The notes beneath the pieces were generated by a model. That model had not been told where the DNA came from. It ran no database searches and saw nothing but the letters and a program-made list of their open reading frames with translations. The translations under genes were made by a program, and so were the position numbers. A stretch of DNA of 64,000 nt from positions 1 to 64,000 of the forward strand of contig JBLDXI010000024.1 in NCBI GenBank assembly GCA_047495785.1, given 5' to 3'. Source of the stretch: Lepidodermella squamata (Eukaryota; Gastrotricha). This document shows, one piece after another, positions 46,819 to 58,820 of this stretch (within the stretch, counting starts at the first letter, position 1; the number at the start of each line of letters is the position of its first letter).

Positions 46819-49800
46819 TTATCCACCCTGCACGGGCTGGCCAGTGCGCGGTCGCGTTACGTTCGGCGGCTCTGGGAAGAGCAGAAACAGATAGCACAGC
46901 AGCGAGAACGATAGCATGCACAGAAAGATTGACAAAATCTGCGCGGGTGCAGAGAAAAAGACAAGTTAATGCTCTGAGATTAATTATAGGCGGCCAGTGC
47001 AACATACCCGATCGACGACCGTGATGTAAATAGTCCAAACGCCGATGCATTCTTTTTTAAGCTCGTGATTCGTTATATGAGTGCTAAAAAATACAAAATA
47101 ATTGGATCAAATATTCAGCACTCGAATAAAATGTTGATCAAAAAAGAGGAAACCGAAAAAATATATCAGCAATAGAAATATTCAGAAAAAGCAGTGTTAG
47201 AAAATAATCTCCAATAACTTACCATTGCTCTCTGATCAAAGGAAGAATGAATCATCATACTCTCTTTTTAGTTGTCTACGATTTTCATTCCGATGGTTTA
47301 GATCAGGCATACCTTATATATCAATGAAACTCTGGCTCACCTTATCTCTTCAACAAAGTTTCGAATGTCATCAACGCGTTTTTTGTCGAGTCGCTCGAGA
47401 AACGGGTCATTGCCGCTCGACCCCCTCGCGTTGCTGCTCGCCTGCTGCTGAGCATCGTTGGCACCGAGATTATTGAAGCTGACGCTCCGTTCAGTCAGCC
47501 CTGGAGAGTCGACAGCTCTAGTCGGGCTCCCGATATGCGGCGTCAAAAACTGCGGGGCCGATGTAAGGGTCGGCGAGCGAGACGTCGCCAACTTGCCGGC
47601 ACTGCTGGCAATATTGCCGACGCTGTTTGCAATTGAGGCAAGATTCTGGCGATGCGAAGCACGGTGGACAGGCGGTGGGCTGCTCATGTTGTTCAGAGAT
47701 GTCTCTGCCTCATCTATGACAACCACCGCCGACTTGCTATCTGCCTGTTCGTTGTAGTTAACATCAACAGCATTGGCTCGAATCGCGGCCCGCAACAGCG
47801 ATTTCGACCGAGGTCTGAAATCTTTGCTGTGGTGGTTCGCTGCATGGATCGCGTTACCTTTTGGCAATGATTTCGAAGCAGGTCTACGTTTGTTGCCCGA
47901 ATGGCGCTTAGCTCGCCTAAGACTGTTAGTAGGCGAACAGAGCTTGCTTGGCCGGCTGCTCGCAGCACTTTTTCTCCTCAGAGAAAACGAATCGCTTGAA
48001 CTATCATGAGCTCCACCGTTAATGTTGAAAGAGTCGTATTTAGGCGGCAAATTGTACGGTGCTGACGTCCTTGATTTGCGATGACCTAGCAACGGTTGAT
48101 GCTCGCTATGATTGTTGAACGAACTTGACAGTTCTAGGTGACTAGGCGGAATGGGGCTTTGAATCGACGGTATATCCTCCTGCGGCACACTTATCGCCGG
48201 CGGAGGCACGATAGATGCGCGGTCCGGAGAGTGCTCGCGGCGTTGAATCAGGTACAACAATGCTTCCAAGTTGGCGTCCTCTTTCGAGGCGCCGAACCCT
48301 CCGATGATGCTACGTGAATTGCGGCGCATTTTGTACTGATAGGCAACAGAAGCCCAGCGCTGGCGTTCGAGCTCGCGCCGCCGTCGCTCGACATTCAGTC
48401 GCTGGTTGAGTCGCTCGTAAACGTAAATGTAATTGCCACGCCAGTAGAGGCCGGCCGAGCCGAGGCCTAGGTAATCGCCCCAACGGTCGACCAAGTAGTA
48501 CCACATGCGAGGCGACGGAACGGTGAGGCCGACCTTCGACAGCCAGTTCATCATTAGGAAGCACTCAATCAACGATAGACCTATCAGGCACATGAGGGCG
48601 TCAACGAAAATCGCCAGCAGTGGAATCGAATCAGAAGAGTGTGGCATTTGCTCGACTATGGACACGTGAAACACAGAGAAGGCGATCTAAAGAGAAATGG
48701 TTTTGAAAGCTCTGATTTCTTCTACAAAAACCTAACAAGTGTCGTAGTGGCAAAATTGATTCGCTCTGGTTCGGTGAATGGCAGCATGTGGGACATCAAT
48801 TGGAGAACGGATAGCGCCACGCATGGAAAGATAGTGTATGTGATGAAGAAGAGCGATTTTCGTTTTAAAAGCATGAAAAAATCGACCCGCGAAAAGTTGT
48901 AGGATTCGTACTATAGAATGTTAAGATTCATTCATTCATTCAAGTTCGGAAAGCCATGCTTGCGACTTACATGAACTATTTCAGTGACAACAAATGCATC
49001 AGGAATTTGCCACTCTGGATTTTGCATGTAATGCTCCGGCTCGATGGTAAAGTTCAAACCGGTTATTCGAACCAACTCAGAGGCATATGCCCAAGACTCA
49101 AATCGGTACTTGCACAGCTGATAATCGAATGGAAAGAATCTGAGAATTTCCGAAGGTTCAACGCAAACTGAGACGTGAAACAACGAGGTCATACCTAAGA
49201 TTGAGCTCGCATCGGGCGAAAATTTTCCCAGCTGGAACGTATAGAATGTCGCCTGTTGCATTGAGAGTGAGCGGGAACCGAGTGTCTCGCGTAACGGCGT
49301 ACACATCGTTGCTATTAATCAGCGCTAAATCAGGCAGCCAGCAATTCGTGGACTCAGTTACAATCCAATCGATGCCCCCGTATTCGCCCGGGTTCCATCG
49401 CAATCGTGCATCGTGCCATTTCTTTAATAAATAATTGACAAAATTCTAATCATGGCCGAAATATGTTGCCCTTACGATTTTAATGAAGCCAGAAACTACT
49501 ATCTCTTGATCTTTTTCGATCTGAAATAAAAATAAATAATGATTATGAAAATGAATCCGGAGATCCTATACCATTTCGTTAATTTGCAGTAGCACCAATT
49601 CGACGGAAACCTCCACAGGAAGCACGTCGGAAACAGCAGGTCGAACTTGTGGATTGTAGCGGCGTTTGTTGAACAGATCGCGAACCAGCGCGGTCTCCCA
49701 TTCATCTAGCGCAAGCACCCAATTTAACTCAAGTTCAAATGTCCCATAGTAAATACTTACAATATGCGTTTTTGCTCGAAGGCTTCGGCGGGGTAGCTAA

Positions 49801-50178
49801 GGGTAACGGGTCAGGTGCAATTGACTGGCTGGTTTGGTCGTAATAAAACGACCCAACCGAATCTAGTTTCGGGGTAGAAGTCGTTGCTACTCGCAAGGAA
49901 GGTGCGTTGGTCAACGAGGCTGCAAGTTGGTTGTTGTTAAACAAGGGCCCCGTCCGCAGATTCAACACATTTCGTCGGGTTGGTGAACGAACAGTTGTCG
50001 TGCGGTTTCGAGCGTTGTAAGGCGACGCTGGATCTGCGGCGGCGAGTTTCCTGCTGCTAGACCTGGAGCTGTCTTTGTTGACCATATTCCGCCCGACAGC
50101 CCGGTTCTGGCTCATAACGCCGCTGGTGGCCAATACTAGCAGGCAGACAAGGGGCAGCAGCGTTTCTCTTACGGCCAT
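46819..50178 (-). CDS. Cys-loop ligand-gated ion channel subunit, cluster member 1
   Basis: Minus-strand gene with about ten exons from ATG 50178 to stop 46819. After a signal peptide (ETLLPLVCLLVLATSG) comes a disordered Ser/Thr/Arg-rich extension of about 120 residues. The receptor begins at YEWETALVRDLF. Its extracellular domain shows LRWNPGEYGGI, WLPDLALINSNDVYA and a 13-residue Cys-loop (CELNLRFFPFDYQLC) with loop B FESWAY. Loop C is short (VHYESYNFSRVDF), without the vicinal Cys of nicotinic alpha subunits. M1 is SLFFITYTIFPCVALSVLQL. M2 runs from ERINFATTTLIAFSVF to HVSIVEQMP, with Glu at -1' and 20', Asn 2' and Ile 9'; M3 follows. The intracellular loop is about 380 residues and basic/Ser-rich. 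The MA helix is KKECIGVWTIYITVVDR and M4 ends LLFPEPP. The Glu-1' ring predicts a cation channel. The ligand is unknown. Confidence 0.85.
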
Positions 50179-51479
50179 AGGTGTTACGCTGAGTCATCGG
50201 GATAAGCCAAAAAATGTAACGTTATGCGTAACATTGTTTTGGAAGACGTGCCTTCTAAAAATTATATGATCATGAATTATCGGCGAGATCACAGCAAAAA
50301 TAGCTACAACAAGCATATACGCAGCAAACATCAATTTTCGACAAGTGAATTACATCAGCACGATGAAAATTTAAGATAATTCTAGGTGGTCGTCGGCGGT
50401 ATATAATCACAAATTGGTCTGGGCCCGGGCTGAAATCGATTTTGAGTACGTATACGGAAGATGCGGTGGGCGGAAAACTAATTTGGTACAAATTATTATG
50501 GTCACCATTTTTATGAGTGAATGCGCGTATCGACTCTCGAGTTAATTTGCCGCGATGCCAGCCAGCACCAGTTGCCGCTATTACACGCGGAGCTGCTGCT
50601 GACAAATGCGCGACAAAGCGAGGCGCATTTCCGATGAGTACTCGGCGCCGCGCGCAGTCACTGTTTTTTCCTGAGCAATAAAACGTAAGCGCGCACCAAT
50701 TGCCCCTCGTGTCTCACCCGCAATTACGGTGATGTAAAGGTATTTTATGGTGAGCGGCCATTGCGTGACCTAATAGCGATTTGTAACAAGGTCGAGGAGA
50801 ACAAATTTTAAATCATGTAAAATCGCAAGTAAAATTCTTCAAGACTTCTCCTCATAGCAACTGTAATAGCCACACGACAACTCTCCGGACGTTGAATCAT
50901 ACTATTACTAGCTATACGCTTATACTAGTATTACTATAAATAAAAAACACAAGGAGGACGTCTTGAATTGCCACTTGTCATCAGGTTCTTAGCGACGCCA
51001 ATACGATAACATTGTTATCCGCTCGTCTCAGTTCCGCTTTTGAATATAACATGAAGTGTAGACGCAATTTTATTAGATCTCCCTACTTCACCCGGTAAGC
51101 CGGCCCACATATCAGATTTATTCAAGCGTGTGACTCTTCTGTCCTTGGTACAAGAGAATAGAACATAGCCGATGCGGTCGAGAGTATAAAACTAGATTTT
51201 CTGGTAAAATAACTCTTCTGACCTAAAAGACAAACATTTTATTCACTGCCCACACTTGTCACTGTATTTTCCTCAATCTGATTGATTTTTCATGAGATCA
51301 CATCCGATTCGATATCGATCTGAATTAATACGGCGGAAATTTACAAACGGAGATTGCTAAGGGTTGACTTGAATACTAAGAAGACGAATGGCATTGCATG
51401 GATGAGTATTTAAAACGTTCGAATCACCATTTTATATCAAATTTATCAAGTTGGGAGATTGATTTCTCTTCTGCACTAG
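50179..51479. other. Receptor 1 upstream region
   Basis: No coding exon recognised. Contains GGCGCCGCGCGC at 50644-50655 and AGCAATAAAAC at 50674-50684, both repeated exactly in the 46.28 kb region. Otherwise AT-rich. Confidence 0.45.
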
Positions 51480-54289
51480 TCAGACCATGAAGAAATCCTT
51501 CGACGATCGCCCGTCCTCACCGCCATTAGCAGCCACATTACCGTCTTGAATTTTGTGAGATTCCATCTGAGCCGAGCTGCTATTGATGAGAAACAGGACG
51601 ACAGGCAAAGCAATTGAAAAAGTTAACAGCATCCAAGTTATCAGCTGTTCAAAAATTTGATAAATTAAAAACAAAATTTAAATAGGTACTGAACATACCT
51701 GATCGATAACCTTTAAAATTAGGAAAAAAACAGTTGTTTCGCAATAATCTGGCAGATTAGGTTCATCTTACCGATATGTAGGTAGTCCATACGCCGCGGC
51801 AATCGCGCCGTAAATCGTTCTCCCAGTTCCGAGTATCGATGCATTCCAAATATTTTACTATTTCACTCATTATTTCGGCCTGCTGGGTGTTGGCGTCGCT
51901 CTCCGTCGGCAGTCTATTAGGCAAGCTGTCCTTTGACCTCTGCGCGGGCTTAGCGGGGCGGTCACGGCTGATTCTGATGTGATTAACGAGGCTGCTGAGC
52001 GACGATTTGATGTCGCTGAGCTTGCTCGGACCTTCGTTGCTGCCACTTGTCGAGGATTCACTTAAGCTATTGCGCCACTGATGCTGGTTGAAGGACAAAA
52101 ACTCAGGGTTGCTCCACAACGAGGGTGGCGGCACCGGGGCAACCGGCTGCAACCGACACGGCTCGCTGGTCGATGTGCCGATGGTTTTTTGGCGACGAAG
52201 TTTAACTCCTTCGCGACCATGGCTGATAGGGGCAGGCACTTGAGGATACCAGGGTCCGGATTCTCTTTCAAACGGTAACTTTTTTCGCGGATTTGATTTT
52301 TCAGGAATTGATCTGCGGCTATAAATTCAAAATGCTTGAATTTTCCCAGCATATAAATATATTTTACCTGTATCCGTATAGAGGGCTCGTGGGTGAAGAG
52401 GGGGAAGCAGCTCGGAAATCTTCGATCCAACAACGCGCCTCGGGATCTTCCGCGCGTCGCTTCTTCGCCGAGGTGTTTCGCAACATCTCGTACCCCGAAT
52501 TCTTCCAAAATTCAACCGAACTGGTCAAACGCAGAGAGCGCTCGAGCAGCTTGTTCAAATAAATCGCATCGATTTGCGATTCAACTGAAGAGATTGTACG
52601 TCGGTGAGTCATCTTCTTGCGGTGGTCGAAAATGTAACCAGCAGTAGCCGGCGGTTGCTCTCCAGTAACTGACCCGACTTGTTGCTGGTAGAGACGGGTG
52701 CTTTTCAGCTGGAGCCGATCTAGTTCCATGTAAACGAGACTTCGCTCGTACGTCAACACATAGCGCTGGCGCCAGTGAAGACCGGATGCGCCCAATGATG
52801 CGAAGTTGCCGATTTTTTCGACAACCAGCCACCACCAGAATGGAGACGGCACCGTGCAGGCGACTCGGCTGATCCATTGCAAGCACAGGAAGCACTCGAG
52901 CAGGGACACTACGATCAACAGCATGAGCGCATCGACGTAGATGGCGAGCGCTGGCATTTCATCCGAAGTTTTAGGCATTTGGTCGACGATTGAGATGTGA
53001 AACAGGGCGAACGACATGAGTGCTGTAGTCGCAAATTTCACGCGCTCGTCGTCATAAAATGGCAATATGTGCGAACACACTTGAAGCACCGACAGCGCCA
53101 GGCATCTTAAAAAAATCGAGCATTTTTTTCACCCAAAATAATTGACTTTAAAAATTACGGAAATATTGTGTATGCAACTTGGAAAAGGGCCTTTCTTTCG
53201 AGGATTATCACGAAATCGACCCTCGCGAAGGAATATTCTTCATACTAGAATAAGAAGTAAGAACAAGTCTGAAAAATGTTGGCCAAATTACCCTGACGTT
53301 AATGTTTTTCGTCGTTGTATTGGATATTCCCCATTGCGGGTTATCGATGAAGTGTTGATGGTCAATCGCCATGATTTTGCCGATGATTTGAACGACGTGG
53401 CTTGGATACTGTAATAAAATCAAGGCTAATCCGACTTGTTAAATTAATGTATTACCATCCAGGATTCGAATCGAAGCAAGCACCACTGCAAATCGAAAGG
53501 ATACGCTGCTAATCCAAGCTATTTATCGATATTTAAGGTAGATTTTAAAAAAATTGAAATTTTTTACCTCGCATCGAGTTTTGATTTTGCCAGCAGGTAC
53601 AAAAAGTAACCGCCCAGTGTGACCGATGGTGACGGGGAACCTCGCGTCTCGAGTCAAGGAATAGACATCATGAGAGTTTATCAGGCCAACGTCAGGTAGC
53701 CAGATCATGCTAGCTGAGCAAACGATCCACTCCAAGCCGCCGTATTCAGAAGGGGTCCAACTTAATCTTGAATCCGTCCAATTCTGCATAAAATAATAAC
53801 GCGTTATACGTTGAATATATTGAAAGGCTTTCTCACTATTTTTAAAAACCCGGAAATGACAATTTCTTGCTCGACTTCGATTAGGTCGTCCAACTTGAGG
53901 ACGTAGAGCTCGAGCTCAATCTCAATTGGCTGGTTGCGTCTCAAGGTGGGCGTAGCTTGGTTGTTGTAGCCCCTTTTCACAAACAGATCATGCAGCAATA
54001 GCGTTTCCCAATCGTCTAATTTGTTAGTTTTTTCAATAATTGTTGCGAAAAAAAGAAAAAACTACTCACATTGTGGTTTTTCTTCAATTGTGGTGTTATC
54101 GATGGTGATGCTACGCCTTAACGTCGATTTGGGCTTGTTCAACATGCTGGGCGAGAAGACGCGATTGCCATCGCCGAGAGAAGCCGCTGGCATGTTGGCT
54201 CTTGAGTTTGGATCAAAGCCAGCATGCCCCGCGACCAAGTCAATCCAATTTATCAGTAGAAGAAAAATCATATCGATCTGTTCTCTCAT
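51480..54289 (-). CDS. Cys-loop ligand-gated ion channel subunit, cluster member 2
   Basis: ATG 54289, stop 51480, about eleven exons. Signal peptide MIFLLLINWIDLVAGHAG and a short extension of about 50 residues, the shortest in the cluster. The receptor part has DWETLLLHDLF, LSWTPSEYGGLEWI, IWLPDVGLINSHDVYS and the Cys-loop CELGLAAYPFDLQWC (13 residues between Cys), then FESWMV. Loop C is YEEYSFARVDF without paired Cys. M1 is split by an intron after YTIFP. M2 is ERVKFATTALMSFALF then HISIVDQMP: Glu -1', an unusual Lys at 2', Met 9' and Asp 20'. M3 is LAIYVDALMLLIVVSLLE. The intracellular loop has basic Arg-rich segments. RRDCRGVWTTYIS precedes M4 (LITWMLLTFSIALPVVLFL), and a polar tail ends DFFMV. 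A Lys at 2' could reduce cation flow, so this member may be a modulatory subunit. Confidence 0.82.
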
Positions 54290-55097
54290 TGTAGCGGGTA
54301 ACTAACATAGTTCAGAAAACCTAAATAGCAATAAAGGTAGGTAATGCCGCGATTACTACTCGGGGTATATTTTGAGCGATGAGCGACGATCGCGCCGGAT
54401 TACAGGATGTTGCTATAATATGCGGTGCGAAGCGATAAACATGGCTCGATAAATGAACGCAAATCACTACAACGGTGGTCATCTCGCCTTAATTGAAGGT
54501 GTAGAAAATGGCCCGCTGATTTTTAAGTTGTAATATAACTAACAGAAAGGCAAAAGCTATACGTGCGATAGGGAGCATCGTATATTAAACCGAGGCCGGA
54601 AAATATATGTGATATCGAAGCCTGATACTTGGCCACACATCGATTGACACTTATCAGACAGGCCAAAAATTCATAACTTATTAAACAGTATTTTTATGCA
54701 GCATTGATCTATATGTGCCGTTTTAGAGTTGAGCAAAAAAGCCACGTGGCTAAAATAATACGAAAAATTGAACTCGATAATGTCTGAAAGAAGGCTGGAG
54801 TACTAATTTTGTTTTTGTTGTAACAATATATTTGTAATCATTTTCCTAGATCAAAACTCGCCCGTATTTTTCGACACTTGTGAATATTTTATTTCCCAAA
54901 TCGCATTCGCGTGTTATAGTTATCTTATAACAATAACTCTACAACTAAAGTCATTATTTAATGCTATCATAGTGTTTTTCTCATCAATTACAGAGAATTG
55001 CGGCGGAGTAAGAATCGGCGCCAATGAGCTTATTTTCTCCTTTTAAATCGCCCTTCGGCGGATAAATAGGTCGCGTTGTCACGGACACCCTTTCGAT
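54290..55097. other. Receptor 2 upstream / receptor 3 downstream region
   Basis: AT-rich, with a short CG-rich patch near 54385 (GACGATCGCGCCGG). No exon or known element recognised. Confidence 0.4.
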
Positions 55098-58000
55098 CTA
55101 ATGATGCTCGAGTTGCCCGCGAATTTCGTCCGGTGAAATAGGTTGCGGGTAGAAAACAAACAAGTAAACAGGAATCGATGTACACACGATGAATAGGAAA
55201 AAAGAAACTATCTGTAAAATGGAACGCGTTAAATCACAAAAATTCTTCAAGTCAATCAAATTTTACCCGGTCGACAGCCGTAATGAAAACTGTCCAAATT
55301 CCTAGGCATTCCTTCTTTAAAGAATGCGTATTCAAGCTACCTTTGATCTCGCCTAAACAAATGAAAATAAGGTTAGAGTAATATTTTTTTATTTTGAGGT
55401 TTTACCGAGCATCATTCCAATTTTGTGCAATTCTTCAAGTTGAACATCGATTTGCTGCCTCACTGACTCGGCACTTGCATCTGTATCAGCCTCGTAAGAT
55501 ACACTTTTCCTTGGATTAGGCGGCGGCATCGGCCTGGCCTGCCTAGCGCTCGTTATATTGCTGCCGGCAAACTGAAAATTACCCGGTAAGATGACACTCT
55601 CAATAGCAGCTGCGGCGTTATTGCCACTACCACCTTCCTCAACGACCTTCGGCAGAGCTAGGACGTAGTTGTTGTCAATGCCAGGCGATGGCAGGCTTGC
55701 GAGGCTGAAAAACTGGAATAATTCCGGACTTTTCCCGCCGATGCCGTTGCAACACTCGCCGATGTTGACAGCGTGTTGGCACTTTGCGAACCGCACCTGG
55801 CGCCGCCGGGACTGCTCGTCGTCCGAATGGCAGCACCTATTATTGTTATTCGGCGCCTGTTGTTCTTTGTTTGACTGCGGCTGTTGCTCGCCCGTTCCGT
55901 TGATTAGGCAAGGTTTGCTATTAGCCGGTTTGCTACTCCGGCGTCTGTGGCGATGCGACACCATTGGGGTGTTGAGGTGTTCCAGGGTAGGTACCTCTCG
56001 ATGTTGCACGTCATCGACGCCAGCCGAGTTGAGGCGAGGGTTTTGGTTGAGGTCAGCAATCTAAAATTATTATTAGGATATTTATTACCAGGGGGTAAAA
56101 TTTACCAAGTCGCCGTACTCGATCATGAGCTTGATGAGGGCGGAGACGTTGCGGCTGTTGAAGCCTTTATACAAGTGACTGCAGTAGGACATACGGCGAG
56201 CTCGCTCAACCCGGCAATTGGCGTCGCGCTGGTGATGCGACGACATCACAGCTAGTTTCTTAAGCTCAGAATCGCGGCGTTTGATGTCCTCATATCGGGC
56301 GCGTACCTTCGCCAACACCCTCAGGTAGTGTCGCCGCCAGTGAACTGCAGTTTGGCCTAGCCAGAGATAGCGGCCCATTCGCTCTACGATCACGTACCAC
56401 CAGGCTGGAGATGGTACCGAGAAGCCGACGTGAGACAGCCAGTTCAGCATGACGAAGCTTTCAATCAGCGACAGGCCAATCAAACACATGAGCGAGTCGA
56501 CGTATATAGCCAACAGCGGAATAGCTTCGGACGACTTGGGCACTTGCTCGACAACGGAAATGTGGAAGACGGCGAATGCGACCAGCGTTGTAGTTCCGAA
56601 ATTGACCCGCTCACTTTCGACCAGAGGAAGCACATGCGAAAACATCTGCAGATACGAAATTATTCCACAAGGAAAGCTGAAAAAATGAAGGATTTTTCGA
56701 AAAAGTATATCGAATACTTGGGGTAGCGTTGTCTTACACTGTGTAAGTGAGAAAGAAGAGGGATTTTCGCTGTAAAAGGATAAAAAATTCAACGCGTGAG
56801 AACGGAGCGTTGTCGTACTAAAAAATTAGAGAAAATGGTAAAAGCTGATGATTGCTTCTGGTTGTCTCAACTTACATCAGCGACAGTAGTTCGAGAAATG
56901 GTGTCCACTATCGCCCACTGCGGGTTTTGAATGAAATGGCTGTCGTCAATGGTTAGGTTATATCCGAAAACTTTCACAGCGTGTTCATTGTAGACCCAGC
57001 TCTCGAATCTAATAAGAAATTAAATTTAAAGAAAACCACAACGTTATTTTATTTTACCGGAAATGACAAAGCTGACTGTCGAAGGGGAAGTACCTATCAC
57101 AACCCAAAAGTTATCTTTAGATAGACAACAATTAGTTGTCAATTAACACACCTGAGGTTCAGTTCACACCTGGCATTGATTTTACCGGCTGGAACGTAAA
57201 GCATGGATCCACTCGAAGTTAAGGTGATTGGGAAGCGGCCATCGCGAGTAATTGCATAGACATCATCCGAGTTGATAAGGGCCAAATCAGGTAGCCAAAT
57301 ATTCGCAACTGAATAAGAAAGCTCAATTTACAGGACAAATTTAACAGCTGATTTTCACCTTCCGTAATGACTCGATCGATTCCTCCGAATTCTGAAGGCT
57401 CCCAGGCCAATCGAAAATCCGTCCAATTCTATAAAAAAGCATCATGTTTTGGAGGTAATGAATTGGTGCAAAAGCTCACGATTTTCAAAAATCCAGAGAT
57501 AACGATTTCTTGATCGATTTCCAACTATAAATAAAAAATGTTCTGTGTCTATTAAAAGGCTATGATTCGTACGATCTCGTTAATTTTTAGCAGAACCAGT
57601 TCGAGACTGACGTTGACCGGAGCCCGCTTTTGCGCCGGCCTTGCTCGATTCGAGTATCCACGCTCCTCGAACAAGTGATTGAACAATCTCGTCTCCCACT
57701 CATCTAAAAATTCATCGAAAGAAATTCATCGATAGATATATTAATCAGTAAATTACGAAGTTCATATCGGTCAAATAGTGCGTTTTCCTCCTCGGCTGCC
57801 ATGTCGCCATTTTCGTATATCGGCGACAGCGCTTGGGGATCCTCTGTTACTGCGGCGGTGGTTGCGGCGGGCGTCGCAGCCGCAAAAGCAGCTGCTGGTA
57901 TTTTGCCGTCGAAAAATGCCGAGCCTGGCGTTGGGAAGGTAATCACCGGTTGAGGCGGTGGTGGTGGTGGTGGCGGCGTTGTAGTGCTAGGTGGCACTGA

Positions 58001-58381
58001 TGACGCCATTGTGGTAGCAGTAGTTGCCATCACCATGGTCGTAGTAGTCGATTTTTTCTTCTTTTTAGGCGGCTTCTCGGCTACAGGAAGTGGAGGCGGC
58101 TGCGTGCTGTCGTCGCCGCCATTGCTCTCAGTCTGCCACAGCGGCAGACCAGTAGTCGTGAACAAACCTACCTGTGGCGGTACCGTTCGAATGCGAATAA
58201 CCGGCCTGTTTACATTCTCGCTACTACTCTGGCCTTCATCCCCATCAGCTGATGCCTGCGTGCGTTGCTTCAACAGCGTTTGAGATGATAGGGGTAACTT
58301 CTTTTCAAAGCTCAACAATGGGAACAAAATGAGCAGCAGAATTAGCTCGAGGTATGGCGTCATTAATATCGCTGCCCCCAT
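55098..58381 (-). CDS. Cys-loop ligand-gated ion channel subunit, cluster member 3
   Basis: ATG 58381, stop 55098, about a dozen exons. A signal/anchor segment (YLELILLLILFPLLSF) is followed by an extension of about 190 residues with Lys, Thr and Pro runs (eight Pro in a row) and alanine-rich stretches. The receptor core has LAWEPSEFGGIDRVI, IWLPDLALINSDDVYA, the Cys-loop CELNLRYFPFDSQLC and FESWVYNE. Loop C is the short YDNAPFSRVEF. M2 is ERVNFGTTTLVAFAVF then HISVVEQVP, with Glu -1', Asn 2', Val 9' and Glu 20'. M3 is LAIYVDSLMCLIGLSLIE. The long intracellular loop is Asn/Gln/Pro-rich with a Cys pair region. KKECLGIWTVFITAVDR precedes M4 (IVSFFLFIVCTSIPVYLF). Several introns are 45-60 bp and sit at the same places as in the neighbours (after loop A, in the Cys-loop, before loop C). 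Confidence 0.84.
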
Positions 58382-58820
58382 TTCGTTTTACTCTCGTGTG
58401 CATGAGCTAGAAAAATCTATTTTGATATATAAGGGCGACGGAGTGATCGGTATATACCCAGGTTTAGCACTTTTCCCACCCATCACCGTCGTGTTTTTGA
58501 TCACAAGTGAACCGCTTTTTATTAGATTTCTCTCCGACGAAAAAATTGGCGCGGTGGCAATTACTTTTTTCATCATCAAAACTAAATCCCTCGCGAGTAC
58601 ACGTGTTGTGGATGCCGAGTTCATTTTTGCCATCATTTGATCAAAAAGCGCGCAGTTTATTACCTTTAAGACTTTCTGTAGCCCTAATCAGGCTCATAAA
58701 TAACTTTTCTTATATACAAAACATAGACGCAATACACGGATGTTTCGGCTGGCGCTTGCCGCAGTGGGAATTGAAGAATGAGGATAACAGCTCGGAGGAC
58801 ATGTCATCAGTAATTGTTGT
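58382..58820. other. Gap between receptor genes 3 and 4
   Basis: 440 bp with no exon recognised. It contains an ATG-poor open stretch on both strands but no family resemblance. Probable promoter of receptor 3. Confidence 0.4.

Noticed and set aside
58000-58100. GGT/GGC-rich repeat considered as a non-coding microsatellite
   Set aside because: It is the coding sequence of the Pro/Thr/Lys runs in the N-terminal extension of receptor 3.
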